The notes below the pieces were generated by a model. It did no database searches, was not told the origin of the DNA, and saw nothing but the letters and a program-made list of their open reading frames with translations. Positions 13,837-21,170 of a DNA stretch of 31,476 bases are shown piece by piece; the first letter of the stretch is position 1, and every line of letters starts with the position of its first letter. The stretch lies in NCBI GenBank assembly GCA_023426365.1, contig JAFAAW010000128.1, positions 1 through 31,476 on the forward strand, given 5' to 3'. The stretch is from Pseudomonadota bacterium (GTDB lineage Bacteria > Pseudomonadota > Alphaproteobacteria > Rhodospirillales > Magnetospirillaceae). The position numbers and the translations under genes were made by a program.

Positions 13837-15816
13837 TCAGAACATCCTCAAGTCGTGCGGCGCCTTGGCCGCGACGGCTTTGCGGGAGAAAATGGGGTCG
13901 AGTGATTTGCGGTATTCCGCCGCAACCGCCTTGGTGCTCCACTCCGACGCCAGCAATCGCTGCCCCATGGCGACCTTGCCCCTGGCTTCGTCGGGATTGG
14001 CGAACACATGGCGCATCAAGGCGACCGCATGGTCATGGTCCGGGTCGGCCCATTGTCCGGCATCGGGATAGAAGTACTCGCCCGGCTTGACGTCGATCAG
14101 CTTGAAATCGACCGGGTATCCGGTTTCGCTGGTGATGAAGTCGGTGTTGCCGGAATGGTTGGTGGCGATCACCGGGCGGCCGAGCAGCAGGGCCTCGGCC
14201 ATGCCGTAGCCCATGCCCTCCGAGCGGTGGAGCGACACGTAGCAGTCGCACAGATTGATCAAAGCGTGCGCTTCCTTGGACCGGAACGATTCGTTGATGA
14301 GGATGATCCGCTTGTCGGCGTTGCACAGGCTGCGGACTTCCTTGAACAGCCTCTGGTCGATGGCGTTCAGGTTCCGGGTGTTGTGGGTCTTGATGACCAG
14401 GCCCACATCCGTGCGCTCGGCAGGGAAGGCGTCGCGGAACGCCTTGATCACCGCCAGCGGATTCTTGCGGGTGAAGTGCGACGCGCCCTCAAAGGTGAAG
14501 ACATAAAGGAAGGTGTCTTCCGGCAGGCCGAAATGCCGTCGGGTCATCCACCCCGGCACATTGACTGCGGGAAGGGGGGTGCGCACGATCCGGATGGGTC
14601 TGCGCGTATGGGGCGCGAAGATATCGTGGCAATAGCGCGTCGGCACCCAGATCTCGTCGAATAGATCCAGTCCCACCTGATGGGCGGGGGTCGCCTTGGT
14701 CGTCTCCCACACACAGTACCCGATGTTGTAGCGGTCGGCGAAATGTTCCGGCCCGATGTTCAGGACGTGTTCGGCAAAAACGTCCGGATTGAAATGAATG
14801 ACATTGACCGGAGCGTTACTGCGGCTGACGTTCAGATGGTCAAGCCGGCTTTCGTCGTTCCGCCCATTGAATTGGACGGACTTGAGGATACGGACGTCGC
14901 GTCCGGTTTCGATCAGGGCATCGACACAGACGCGAACCGCCGCACCAAGGCCGGAAGCGTGGGCCGCTGGGCCGATGACGGTGATGTCGTTGTCCACTCC
15001 CGGCGGTGGCGCGTCTTCCTCTGCCTGTGGGGCATAGGGCGGCGGCAGCTTCAAGGCCGGAAGCAGCGTAGCCTCGAGGTGGCGCACGACATATTCGGCG
15101 GCCTCGGGATGCGCGAGCGTCTGTGCGTCATAAAGGTCGTGGGCCATGAGCGCGGCCGCGTGCAGGCCCGTGAGTGGTTTGGACTCGTCCCCCGTGGGGT
15201 AGATTTCCATCTGCAGGAAGTCGTGGTGCTGCGGTGCGAGGGCGTAACTCGGGCAGCGGTTTTCCGCGATCATGGACATCACGGCCAGCAGGAAGCTCAC
15301 AAACTCCTTGGAGTCTTTGAGGTTCTTGTCACCGATTGGCGCGAAACGATTGAGGTGCAGCAGGCCGCTGGTCAGCAGCGGGTTGTCGTCGACCGGCTCG
15401 TGAACGGCTGCGCGTGTCGCGTCGCATATCCATTCTTCGGGCAGCCGCAGCGATTGGGCGACCGAAAGGCCAAGCTGGACCAGATAGGCGGCCCGTTGAC
15501 GGGGATCGTGGAGGTCGAAGAAGGTCTGCTTGGCTTCGGAAGAATGGCGCCATAGGGCGGCAGCCAGCCAGCCCATGGGCAGGCCCTTGGGGTCGGGGGC
15601 AGTCAGCTTGGCGATGAGGGGCGGGTGGTTGTGCAGCGTCGCGCGGGGATTGCGCTGCCGACGCAGGACATAGGCGACCAGGGCGCGCTCGGTGGTGTCG
15701 AGATCGCCGCCATAAGGTGCCTTGTGTTCCTTGTAGAGGAGGAGGAACTGGCTGAAATGGGCGCCCATCCAATCGGGGAAGGCAGGTGGGGTCGCGTCGA
15801 GATTGGGCGTCGTCAT
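13837..15816 (-). CDS. Large glycosyltransferase, GT4 family C-terminal domain
   Basis: A 659-residue protein. The first 270 residues are mostly helical and match no family I recognise. Residues 276-650 are a GT-B glycosyltransferase. Landmarks are TVIGPAAHASGLGAAVR at 279-295 (acceptor-side loop), FDEIWVPTRY near 386-395, FLYVFTFEGASHFTRKNP near 436-452, and the GT4 nucleotide-sugar signature HRSEGMGYGMAEALLLGRPV at 530-549, with the EX7E glutamates. It probably transfers a hexose to a glycan or glycoprotein. The start ATG at 15816 has CAGGATGG upstream. A short fossil of a second copy of its N-terminus survives at 11240-11380. The large N-terminal extension may bind acceptor. Confidence 0.87.
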   Translation of the reverse strand: MTTPNLDATPPAFPDWMGAHFSQFLLLYKEHKAPYGGDLDTTERALVAYVLRRQRNPRATLHNHPPLIAKLTAPDPKGLPMGWLAAALWRHSSEAKQTFFDLHDPRQRAAYLVQLGLSVAQSLRLPEEWICDATRAAVHEPVDDNPLLTSGLLHLNRFAPIGDKNLKDSKEFVSFLLAVMSMIAENRCPSYALAPQHHDFLQMEIYPTGDESKPLTGLHAAALMAHDLYDAQTLAHPEAAEYVVRHLEATLLPALKLPPPYAPQAEEDAPPPGVDNDITVIGPAAHASGLGAAVRVCVDALIETGRDVRILKSVQFNGRNDESRLDHLNVSRSNAPVNVIHFNPDVFAEHVLNIGPEHFADRYNIGYCVWETTKATPAHQVGLDLFDEIWVPTRYCHDIFAPHTRRPIRIVRTPLPAVNVPGWMTRRHFGLPEDTFLYVFTFEGASHFTRKNPLAVIKAFRDAFPAERTDVGLVIKTHNTRNLNAIDQRLFKEVRSLCNADKRIILINESFRSKEAHALINLCDCYVSLHRSEGMGYGMAEALLLGRPVIATNHSGNTDFITSETGYPVDFKLIDVKPGEYFYPDAGQWADPDHDHAVALMRHVFANPDEARGKVAMGQRLLASEWSTKAVAAEYRKSLDPIFSRKAVAAKAPHDLRMF

Positions 15817-15913
15817 GGGCCATCCTGGTATCGGCGGTGTATGGCGAAGCGGCGGCGTCTCTCGGCGCTTCCGCCCGACTATCGAGTCTGAAGCGGATTT
15901 GGTAAATAAAATC

Positions 15914-16879
15914 TCAACTTATGCGTAGTGTCAGCAAGCGCGAGCCGGTCGCCAGGGTGCCATCGAACTGCTCGAAGATCCGGGCAATGCTCGCATGGCC
16001 CTCCACATCCAGGCCGATCAGCGGCACGCCCGCGCCGATGGCGTGAATGCAGTTGTGCTTGCGCTGCGCAGCCAGGCAATCCAACTTGCCGATCACGCCG
16101 CGCAGCCGCTTGGGCGTCATGTGCAGGCGCCACCAGGCGGGAAGCAGGGTTTCCCGAAAGCCGACGGTGCGGCCGCGCAGGAAATTGGTTTGGAACCACT
16201 GGAAAGCCAGGATGTCGTTCTCGACGGCGGCAACGTTGTGCACGGTGCTGATGATGGGGATGATGACGTGGTCGGGGAAGGCCGCCAGCATCTCGTCCAC
16301 GGCCTGCCGATTGCCCATCAGGGTCTGCTTGACTTCGTCCCGGTTGGCCAGGGATATGCCGAGCAGCGGCGCATCCGGCAGCAGGCCCAACAGGGTCGGA
16401 TCGCTGTCGAAGATGACCTCCGGATAGCCGGTCACCGCGGGTTGGCGGCCGCACCACTGAGTGGCGATCCTGGCGGATTCCGCATCCCGCACCGTGAAGT
16501 CCTCGGCGTCGCGGATAGCCTGCAGGATTTCCGGTGCGAGCCAGGTGCGGTCCAGCGCGGTCTCTTCGTAAACGCCGATATTATGGATGAACAGGCGCGC
16601 GCCCAATTTCGTGGCATCCACCGCCCAGGCCAGAAAGTCGCGGATGGCCGGCAGGAAGCCGATGCCGCCGCCGCCGATGACAACCGCATGCGGCCGCAGC
16701 ATGGCGATATCCTTGCGGCTGGCGATGAAATTGGTCACCCCGGTGGCCCGGGCGGTCAGGCGCGGGTCGTGGGCATAGGTCCATACCTCGTCCCCGCTGA
16801 AAGTGCGCACGGCCTCCGCCAAGCACAATTCATCGCCCAGATTGCCGAACCCGTAAGAACCCAGGTAAAGAACTCGCAT
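15914..16879 (-). CDS. Polysaccharide pyruvyl transferase family protein
   Basis: A 321-residue member of the PS_pyruv_trans family (CsaB-like), which adds ketal-pyruvate to sugars in surface polysaccharides. Visible landmarks are YLGSYGFGNLGDELCL at 5-20 (the family's GNxGDE start), PHAVVIGGGGIGFLP near 63-77, TVRDAESARI near 130-139, and HNCIHAIGAGVPLIGLDVEGH near 273-293, where His and Gly-rich loops are expected. TTGGAG lies about 9 nt before the ATG at 16877-16879. It is the first gene of the minus-strand module. Pyruvyl transfer is family knowledge; the donor and acceptor here are not known. The gene's C-terminal segment is duplicated at 11476-11565. Confidence 0.82.
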   Translation of the reverse strand: MRVLYLGSYGFGNLGDELCLAEAVRTFSGDEVWTYAHDPRLTARATGVTNFIASRKDIAMLRPHAVVIGGGGIGFLPAIRDFLAWAVDATKLGARLFIHNIGVYEETALDRTWLAPEILQAIRDAEDFTVRDAESARIATQWCGRQPAVTGYPEVIFDSDPTLLGLLPDAPLLGISLANRDEVKQTLMGNRQAVDEMLAAFPDHVIIPIISTVHNVAAVENDILAFQWFQTNFLRGRTVGFRETLLPAWWRLHMTPKRLRGVIGKLDCLAAQRKHNCIHAIGAGVPLIGLDVEGHASIARIFEQFDGTLATGSRLLTLRIS

Positions 16880-16929
16880 CGCCTTGCTCCAAGTGAATTC
16901 TTGGCGTCCTTATGAGGTGCGCACATTAA

Positions 16930-16956
16930 TTGCGAAAAAGACTTTAAGGATATGTT
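16930..16956 (+). promoter_or_regulatory. AT-rich candidate promoter in divergent spacer
   Basis: TTGCGA (16930-16935) precedes TATGTT (16951-16956) by 15 bp in the AT-rich spacer between the divergent pyruvyl-transferase-like and DXD glycosyltransferase genes. Spacing is short and an alternative -10 (TGTTAA) fits 17 bp. The spacer probably drives both directions, but no single promoter is convincing. Confidence 0.25.
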
Positions 16957-17009
16957 AATTTTGAATGTCGATTCTCGTTTTGATGGTTGTGAGGCTTGAG
17001 GAGGGCGAG

Positions 17010-17702
17010 GTGAGAATAGGCATTCTGTCGGGCTATTATCCCGGACTGCGATTTGAATCTCCGATCAATCATAAGCTGTATGCCGACTATCACGGTTATA
17101 GCTATATCTACAACTTTACCCCTGAATGCGACCAGCGTAAGTATTTTTTCAAGATCGAGACTATTCGACGTTATATTGATCTGTTTGATTGGATATTTTG
17201 GATTGATGATGATGCTTATTTCACAGATTTTTCCATACCGCTGACACGGTTTTTGGAGGGGGTGACGGACGAGCAGATGGTGATTTGCGCGAGTCCATCA
17301 ACCAAAAAGCTTTTCACGAAATTTTCCGCCGGGCAATTTTTGCTCAAATCAACAGATATGTCGCGCCAGTTTATTCAGGCAATTTTTGATGTTGATATGG
17401 AAGTGGTTCGAAATTTCTGGCGCGATGATCTCGGTTATTATAGTCATGGCGACCAGGAGGCCATGGTGTATCTGACGGAAACGGATCCCCGTTTCTCATC
17501 CAGTTTCATAAAGATTGTTGATCATAATCAGTTCAATAACCGTGACTTTGAATACCAGTCCCGATTGGACGAGCATTTTCTTGTTCATTTTACGGGGCGG
17601 CAGAAACAACAATCGCATCAGGAGTTCTACGAACGTCTTGCCGTGAACCGATGGCTGGTCCCCGATGAATTGGTTAGACGTTATACCCTGGAGGGTAACT
17701 GA
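17010..17702 (+). CDS. DXD-motif glycosyltransferase, GT34-like
   Basis: A 230-residue protein with features of the galactosyl/xylosyl transferase GT34 group (GMA12/MNN10-like). The order is an N-terminal strand VRIGILSGYYP, NHKLYADYHGYSYIYNF near 20-36, KIETIRRYIDLFDWIFWIDDD at 48-68 with the metal-binding DDD at 66-68, a FSAGQFLLKST segment, and HGDQEAMVYL. GTG at 17010 is chosen because GGAGGG lies about 6 nt upstream and the GT-A fold starts there. An upstream ATG at 16965 would add an atypical peptide. Base composition is clearly more AT-rich than all neighbours, suggesting separate acquisition. Its TGA overlaps the next gene's ATG by one base (TGATG). Confidence 0.78.
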   Translation: MRIGILSGYYPGLRFESPINHKLYADYHGYSYIYNFTPECDQRKYFFKIETIRRYIDLFDWIFWIDDDAYFTDFSIPLTRFLEGVTDEQMVICASPSTKKLFTKFSAGQFLLKSTDMSRQFIQAIFDVDMEVVRNFWRDDLGYYSHGDQEAMVYLTETDPRFSSSFIKIVDHNQFNNRDFEYQSRLDEHFLVHFTGRQKQQSHQEFYERLAVNRWLVPDELVRRYTLEGN

Positions 17703-19897
17703 TGCTTCCCGCCCGCGAGGTTCCCATACCCGAAGCCGTCCATCATCAGTTGCTCGATCTCCCGATGAGTTCCGGGGGCTACGTCTTTAATCCGGCGCTA
17801 ATGCGAACCCCGGCGGGTCTCATCTGCCTTTACCGCCATGTCGGGCAGGATCGCCGCCGTGCGATCGTTCGTTGCCGACTGGATGAAAGCCTGCGGGTGG
17901 TGGGCGAGGTGGCGGTCTGGTCTGAGGAAGTTCGCGCCCTTGGCGGAGGGGTCGCCTGGTATGCCGACCCCCGGACATTCCGTTGGAACGGACGTTATTT
18001 CGTCAATTTCAACACCGGCGATACCGAGCGTCCCAACAATATCTATCTGGTGGAGGTGGATGAGGATGCGCGGCCGTTGAGTCCGCCTATCAAGGTGGAA
18101 AAGACGGACGGGCGCAGGGACATTGAGAAGAACTGGGGCTTTTTCGAGTACGGCGGCGAGCTGTATGCAGTGTATTCGCTTTCGCCTTTCACCATTCTGC
18201 ATTGCAGGATGGATGGCGATACCCTGAAGGCAGCGGGATACGCGGCCCATCATTGGCAGTCTGAAGCGCTGGAGCTTGCCTTCGGTCCTTTACATGGCGG
18301 AGCTTCGCCAGTCCGTGTCGGCGACACCTGGCATCTGGTGACGCAAAGCAGAATCCAGGGGCCACGCGGCTTCGTCTATGCGGGCAGCGTTCTGTCCTTC
18401 GAGGCGCGGCCGCCATTCCGTCCCGTGGCGGTGGCGCCTGAACCGGCGTTCCAGTTGTCCGAGGACGAGTACAGGTTGCGTGCAGCGGAACCCTTGAACG
18501 ACAGAGTGGATGCCTGCCTATACCCATGTGGCGCCGCCTTGAGCGAGGATGGGCAGTACCTCGATATCGCCTACGGGATCAACGACTTTCGGGCGGCCTT
18601 GCGCCGCTACCCCATGGATATGGTGGCCAAGGCCCAACGTCCGATCATAAGGCGCACTCCCGCATTGACGGGGGCAGCCGGGAACGAGGGCGAATCTCAG
18701 GCTCAGCCGACAATCCGCACCTTCTTTTGGCAGCCCGAGTTATCAGTTTATCGCACGTTGACGGATTTAAGCCGGGGTGTCTTTCGTTTCGGCAACGCCG
18801 GTGACGCGCTGCAAGGGGCCATCGTCGCCCGCCTGTTCGGTGCCCGCAGCATCAACACCCAGGCGCGGGGACGCCGGCTGCTGGGAGCAGGCTCCGTCGC
18901 ACACCGCATGCTGGCAGGCGACATCCTGTGGGGATGCGGCTTCAAGGAACGCCCCCCCGAAATAGGATCAGCCGAGGCTGCGACCGTAAAGGCGCTGGCG
19001 GTCCGCGGTCCGTTGACGCGGGATTACCTGCGCCGTTACGGGGTGGATGTCAGCGGTTTGGAGATGTTCTTCGACCCAGGCTTGCTGATCGGCGACCTGT
19101 TTGCCGCTGAGATCGCCACGCTGCGGTCACAGGCCGACGCCCCGTCGGGGGTATTGTACTTGCCTCATTATTCGGACGCGCCTCGCTTCGCCCAGATGTA
19201 TGGTGGACGGCGCGGCAGCCGTGTCGGCACCATGGACTGCGACTTGTTCGAGCTATGCCGCCTCATAATGGAAGCAGAGCTGGTGGTGTCGAGCTCGCTG
19301 CATGGCGTGATTTTTGCCGAAGCCTTGGGCGTGTCGGCGATCCTGCACCGTCCGCCGGAACAGGAAGAACCTACCAAATATCAGGACTACTACCTTGGCA
19401 CGGGGCGGAATGCGTTCCCGTTGATGGAGGAAGGAGGGAATCCCGCCCACATCCGCCCTCCGCCCTTGCCCGTTATCCCGCCAAACTGGCGCCAAACCCT
19501 GCCTTCGCTCGCGGATATGCGCAGTGCCGGTGTGCTGCTGGACGTTGCCGTGCGGGAGGGGCATTCCGGCCCTTGGGGCGAAGGTGTTGGGCAGCCCGAC
19601 CAAGCCGGCTTCCGGGAATGTGTGGTCGATATCAGCCGTTATTACTGCGATCGCTTCCAGTTGCAGGTTGCTGTGCGCCTAAGGGCGCCAACCACCTGCG
19701 AAGTCGTCTGCCGTGACGTGGTGATCCTTTCCGGTGAGCTGCCGGCGGCCGACCATTTCGAGTTCTCCGTCGAACTTGACGGAACTCCTCTGGAAGCGTT
19801 GGGTGAGGGGATTGTCCGCATTGTCCTGGTGCCACACGATCCAGATGCGGTGGTGCAGGTGCTTTCCGTGCGGGGTGTTCGCCTTCCCCAACGCTAA
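17702..19897 (+). CDS. GH130-like beta-propeller fused to polysaccharide pyruvyl transferase
   Basis: A 731-residue multidomain protein. Residues 20-310 look like a five-bladed propeller related to GH130 glycoside phosphorylases: FNPALMRTPAGLICLYRHV, YADPRTFRWNGRYFVNFNTG at 87-106, IEKNWGFFEYGGELYAVYSL at 141-160, GPLHGGASPV near 195-204, and YPCGAALSEDGQYLDIAYGI at 274-293. Residues 355-570 are a pyruvyl-transferase-like domain: FRFGNAGDALQGAIVARLFG, ALAVRGPLTRDYLRRYGV, FFDPGLLIGDL, and VVSSSLHGVIFAEALGVSAI at 528-547. The last 100 residues look beta-rich. The ATG overlaps the preceding stop, so translation is coupled. It may process and modify one glycan, but no activity is proven and GH130 membership is a pattern-level call. 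Confidence 0.72.
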   Translation: MLPAREVPIPEAVHHQLLDLPMSSGGYVFNPALMRTPAGLICLYRHVGQDRRRAIVRCRLDESLRVVGEVAVWSEEVRALGGGVAWYADPRTFRWNGRYFVNFNTGDTERPNNIYLVEVDEDARPLSPPIKVEKTDGRRDIEKNWGFFEYGGELYAVYSLSPFTILHCRMDGDTLKAAGYAAHHWQSEALELAFGPLHGGASPVRVGDTWHLVTQSRIQGPRGFVYAGSVLSFEARPPFRPVAVAPEPAFQLSEDEYRLRAAEPLNDRVDACLYPCGAALSEDGQYLDIAYGINDFRAALRRYPMDMVAKAQRPIIRRTPALTGAAGNEGESQAQPTIRTFFWQPELSVYRTLTDLSRGVFRFGNAGDALQGAIVARLFGARSINTQARGRRLLGAGSVAHRMLAGDILWGCGFKERPPEIGSAEAATVKALAVRGPLTRDYLRRYGVDVSGLEMFFDPGLLIGDLFAAEIATLRSQADAPSGVLYLPHYSDAPRFAQMYGGRRGSRVGTMDCDLFELCRLIMEAELVVSSSLHGVIFAEALGVSAILHRPPEQEEPTKYQDYYLGTGRNAFPLMEEGGNPAHIRPPPLPVIPPNWRQTLPSLADMRSAGVLLDVAVREGHSGPWGEGVGQPDQAGFRECVVDISRYYCDRFQLQVAVRLRAPTTCEVVCRDVVILSGELPAADHFEFSVELDGTPLEALGEGIVRIVLVPHDPDAVVQVLSVRGVRLPQR

Positions 19898-20039
19898 GAC
19901 CTGATGCCCTGAAAGTGCATTAGGTGTTTATACCAGATTGCGTTGACCGGAACCGATCAACGCCGCCCTCACGCGCCGGGCGGGTTTCTCCGAAACTCTT
20001 GGCTCCCGCGGCATAAGCCGCGCGGCCCCTTGGGCCTGA

Positions 20040-20074
20040 CCAAATCCCGATGAGTTCTCCTCACCGGGATTTGG
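20040..20074. repeat. Strong inverted repeat at island right edge
   Basis: CCAAATCCCG and CGGGATTTGG pair over 10 bp, and the inner TGAG/CTCA extends the stem by four pairs after one A-C mismatch, leaving loop TTCTC. A further CGCGGC-ATAA-GCCGCG hairpin lies at 20007-20022. These may terminate the plus-strand island operon or be mobile-element debris. Confidence 0.55.
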
Positions 20075-20078
20075 CATT

Positions 20079-20111
20079 AGACCGTGATGCCCAAAATGTG
20101 CATCACGGTCT
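20079..20111. repeat. 33-bp hairpin repeat, right copy
   Basis: AGACCGTGATGC and GCATCACGGTCT pair perfectly over 12 bp around loop CCAAAATGT. The left copy at 9988-10020 has the same orientation, so the pair forms direct repeats about 10.1 kb apart bracketing the glycan island. Confidence 0.85.
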
Positions 20112-20421
20112 ATGTGGAAACCCAGTTGGCGCCAACCCTCCAGCCGGGCGATGTCGTCATCCTCGACAACCTATCCAGCCACAAGAGTGAAAAGGCCAAG
20201 ACTATCCTCAATAAGCGGGGCGCATGGTTCCTGTTCTTCCCGCCATACAGCCCGACCTCAACCCCATCAAGATGGCTTTTGCCAAGCTCAAGGCTCACCT
20301 CCGCCGCATCGGGGCGCGCACCATCAGTGCCCTATGGGACGCGGTTGGCAGCATCTGCGACCTCTACACACTCGACGAATGCTGGAATTACCTCAGGCAT
20401 GCCGGATATGTCTCAGATTAA
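20112..20421 (+). pseudogene. IS630-type transposase remnant, truncated and frameshifted
   Basis: The second half of an IS630/Tc1-type DDE transposase. The first segment reads VETQLAPTLQPGDVVILDNL then SSHKSEKAKTILNKRGAWFL, with the catalytic Asp in LDNLSSH. After PPYSP near 20252-20256 a single-base deletion shifts the frame. It continues as DLNPIKMAFAKLKAHLRR, then ALWDAVGSICDLYTLDECWNYL, ending TAA at 20419-20421. The N-terminal DNA-binding part and left end are missing. The fragment begins directly at the 33-bp hairpin repeat, so no transposition activity is expected. No terminal inverted repeats were found. Confidence 0.82.
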
Positions 20422-20509
20422 AGGCTCGATGCTCTAGGTTGTGTAGGTTGGTGCTCGCCGGGTGCGGCTCTGCGCTCGCTTGGCCACTCGCTCAATGCTC
20501 GGAGGACAG

Positions 20510-20543
20510 GGGCGCCGCGCGTCAAATTTCAGGCGCGGCGCCC
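20510..20543 (-). terminator. Hairpin at the end of the acyltransferase gene
   Basis: GGGCGCCGCGC and GCGCGGCGCCC form a perfect 11-bp stem with a 12-nt loop and touch the acyltransferase stop codon (20543-20545). There is no U-run, but the stem is strong. The remaining bases between 20422 and 20509 hold nothing I recognise. Confidence 0.5.
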
Positions 20544-21106
20544 TAATCGCACAGGGTGGCACGGGCTTCTTCCACTGTGACCGCGTTAAGGTTCAGGCAA
20601 AAGAATTTCTGGTTTCGGATAATCCGTTCATCATCCCATTCCCACCAACGAAGCTCGGCCAGAAATGCCGCCATGTTCGGTTGAAACCGCGGCTTTATAA
20701 GGCGGCAAGGGATTCCGGCAGCAACTGAAAAGGGGGGGATGTCGCTGGTCACCACGGATTTGGCGCCGATAACGGCACCGTCGCCAATGGTGACGCCGCT
20801 CATGATCTGCACATCATCGCCGATCCATACGTCACTGCCGATGGTAACGGCCCCCTTGGTGCGTTCGCGGGTCGGGGTGCCGGTGCTGCCTGGATGGGCG
20901 ACGCCAAAAAAAGACCGGTAGAATGTCCCCTGAACAGCGGGAAAGTTATAATCGTGGTTTAATGGTATGATCTTGAGGTTTTCACCAATGGCGCAATAGC
21001 TGCCGATGTGGACTGGCGCGTGCTCACTCGCCACGATGCGGATGGTGCCATTATATAAAGTGTTCGTGCCAACACTCAGGTGGCCCTCCGAGCACAGAAG
21101 CGGCAT
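20543..21106 (-). CDS. Hexapeptide-repeat acyltransferase (CatB/xenobiotic acetyltransferase-like)
   Basis: A 187-residue left-handed beta-helix acyltransferase. Hexapeptide turns are visible in VHIGSYCAIGENLKII and in VTIGSDVWIGDDVQIMSGVT, with GDGAVIGAKSVVTSDIPPFS after it. The loop with NHDY near 50-54 supplies the likely catalytic His. PCRLIKPRF is typical for the CatB/Vat-type family. Known members O-acetylate sugars or antibiotics. Beside flagellin and the glycan genes, acetylation of a flagellar or surface sugar is the reasonable inference. ATG at 21104-21106 has a GGGGGG run 7 nt upstream. It lies 64 bp downstream of the coiled-coil gene on the same strand. Confidence 0.82.
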   Translation of the reverse strand: MPLLCSEGHLSVGTNTLYNGTIRIVASEHAPVHIGSYCAIGENLKIIPLNHDYNFPAVQGTFYRSFFGVAHPGSTGTPTRERTKGAVTIGSDVWIGDDVQIMSGVTIGDGAVIGAKSVVTSDIPPFSVAAGIPCRLIKPRFQPNMAAFLAELRWWEWDDERIIRNQKFFCLNLNAVTVEEARATLCD

Positions 21107-21170
21107 TAATGCCCCCCCAATAAAGTTGGCCCAGCCGGGGAAGGCACTATGCGTGCAATCACGCTCCGCC

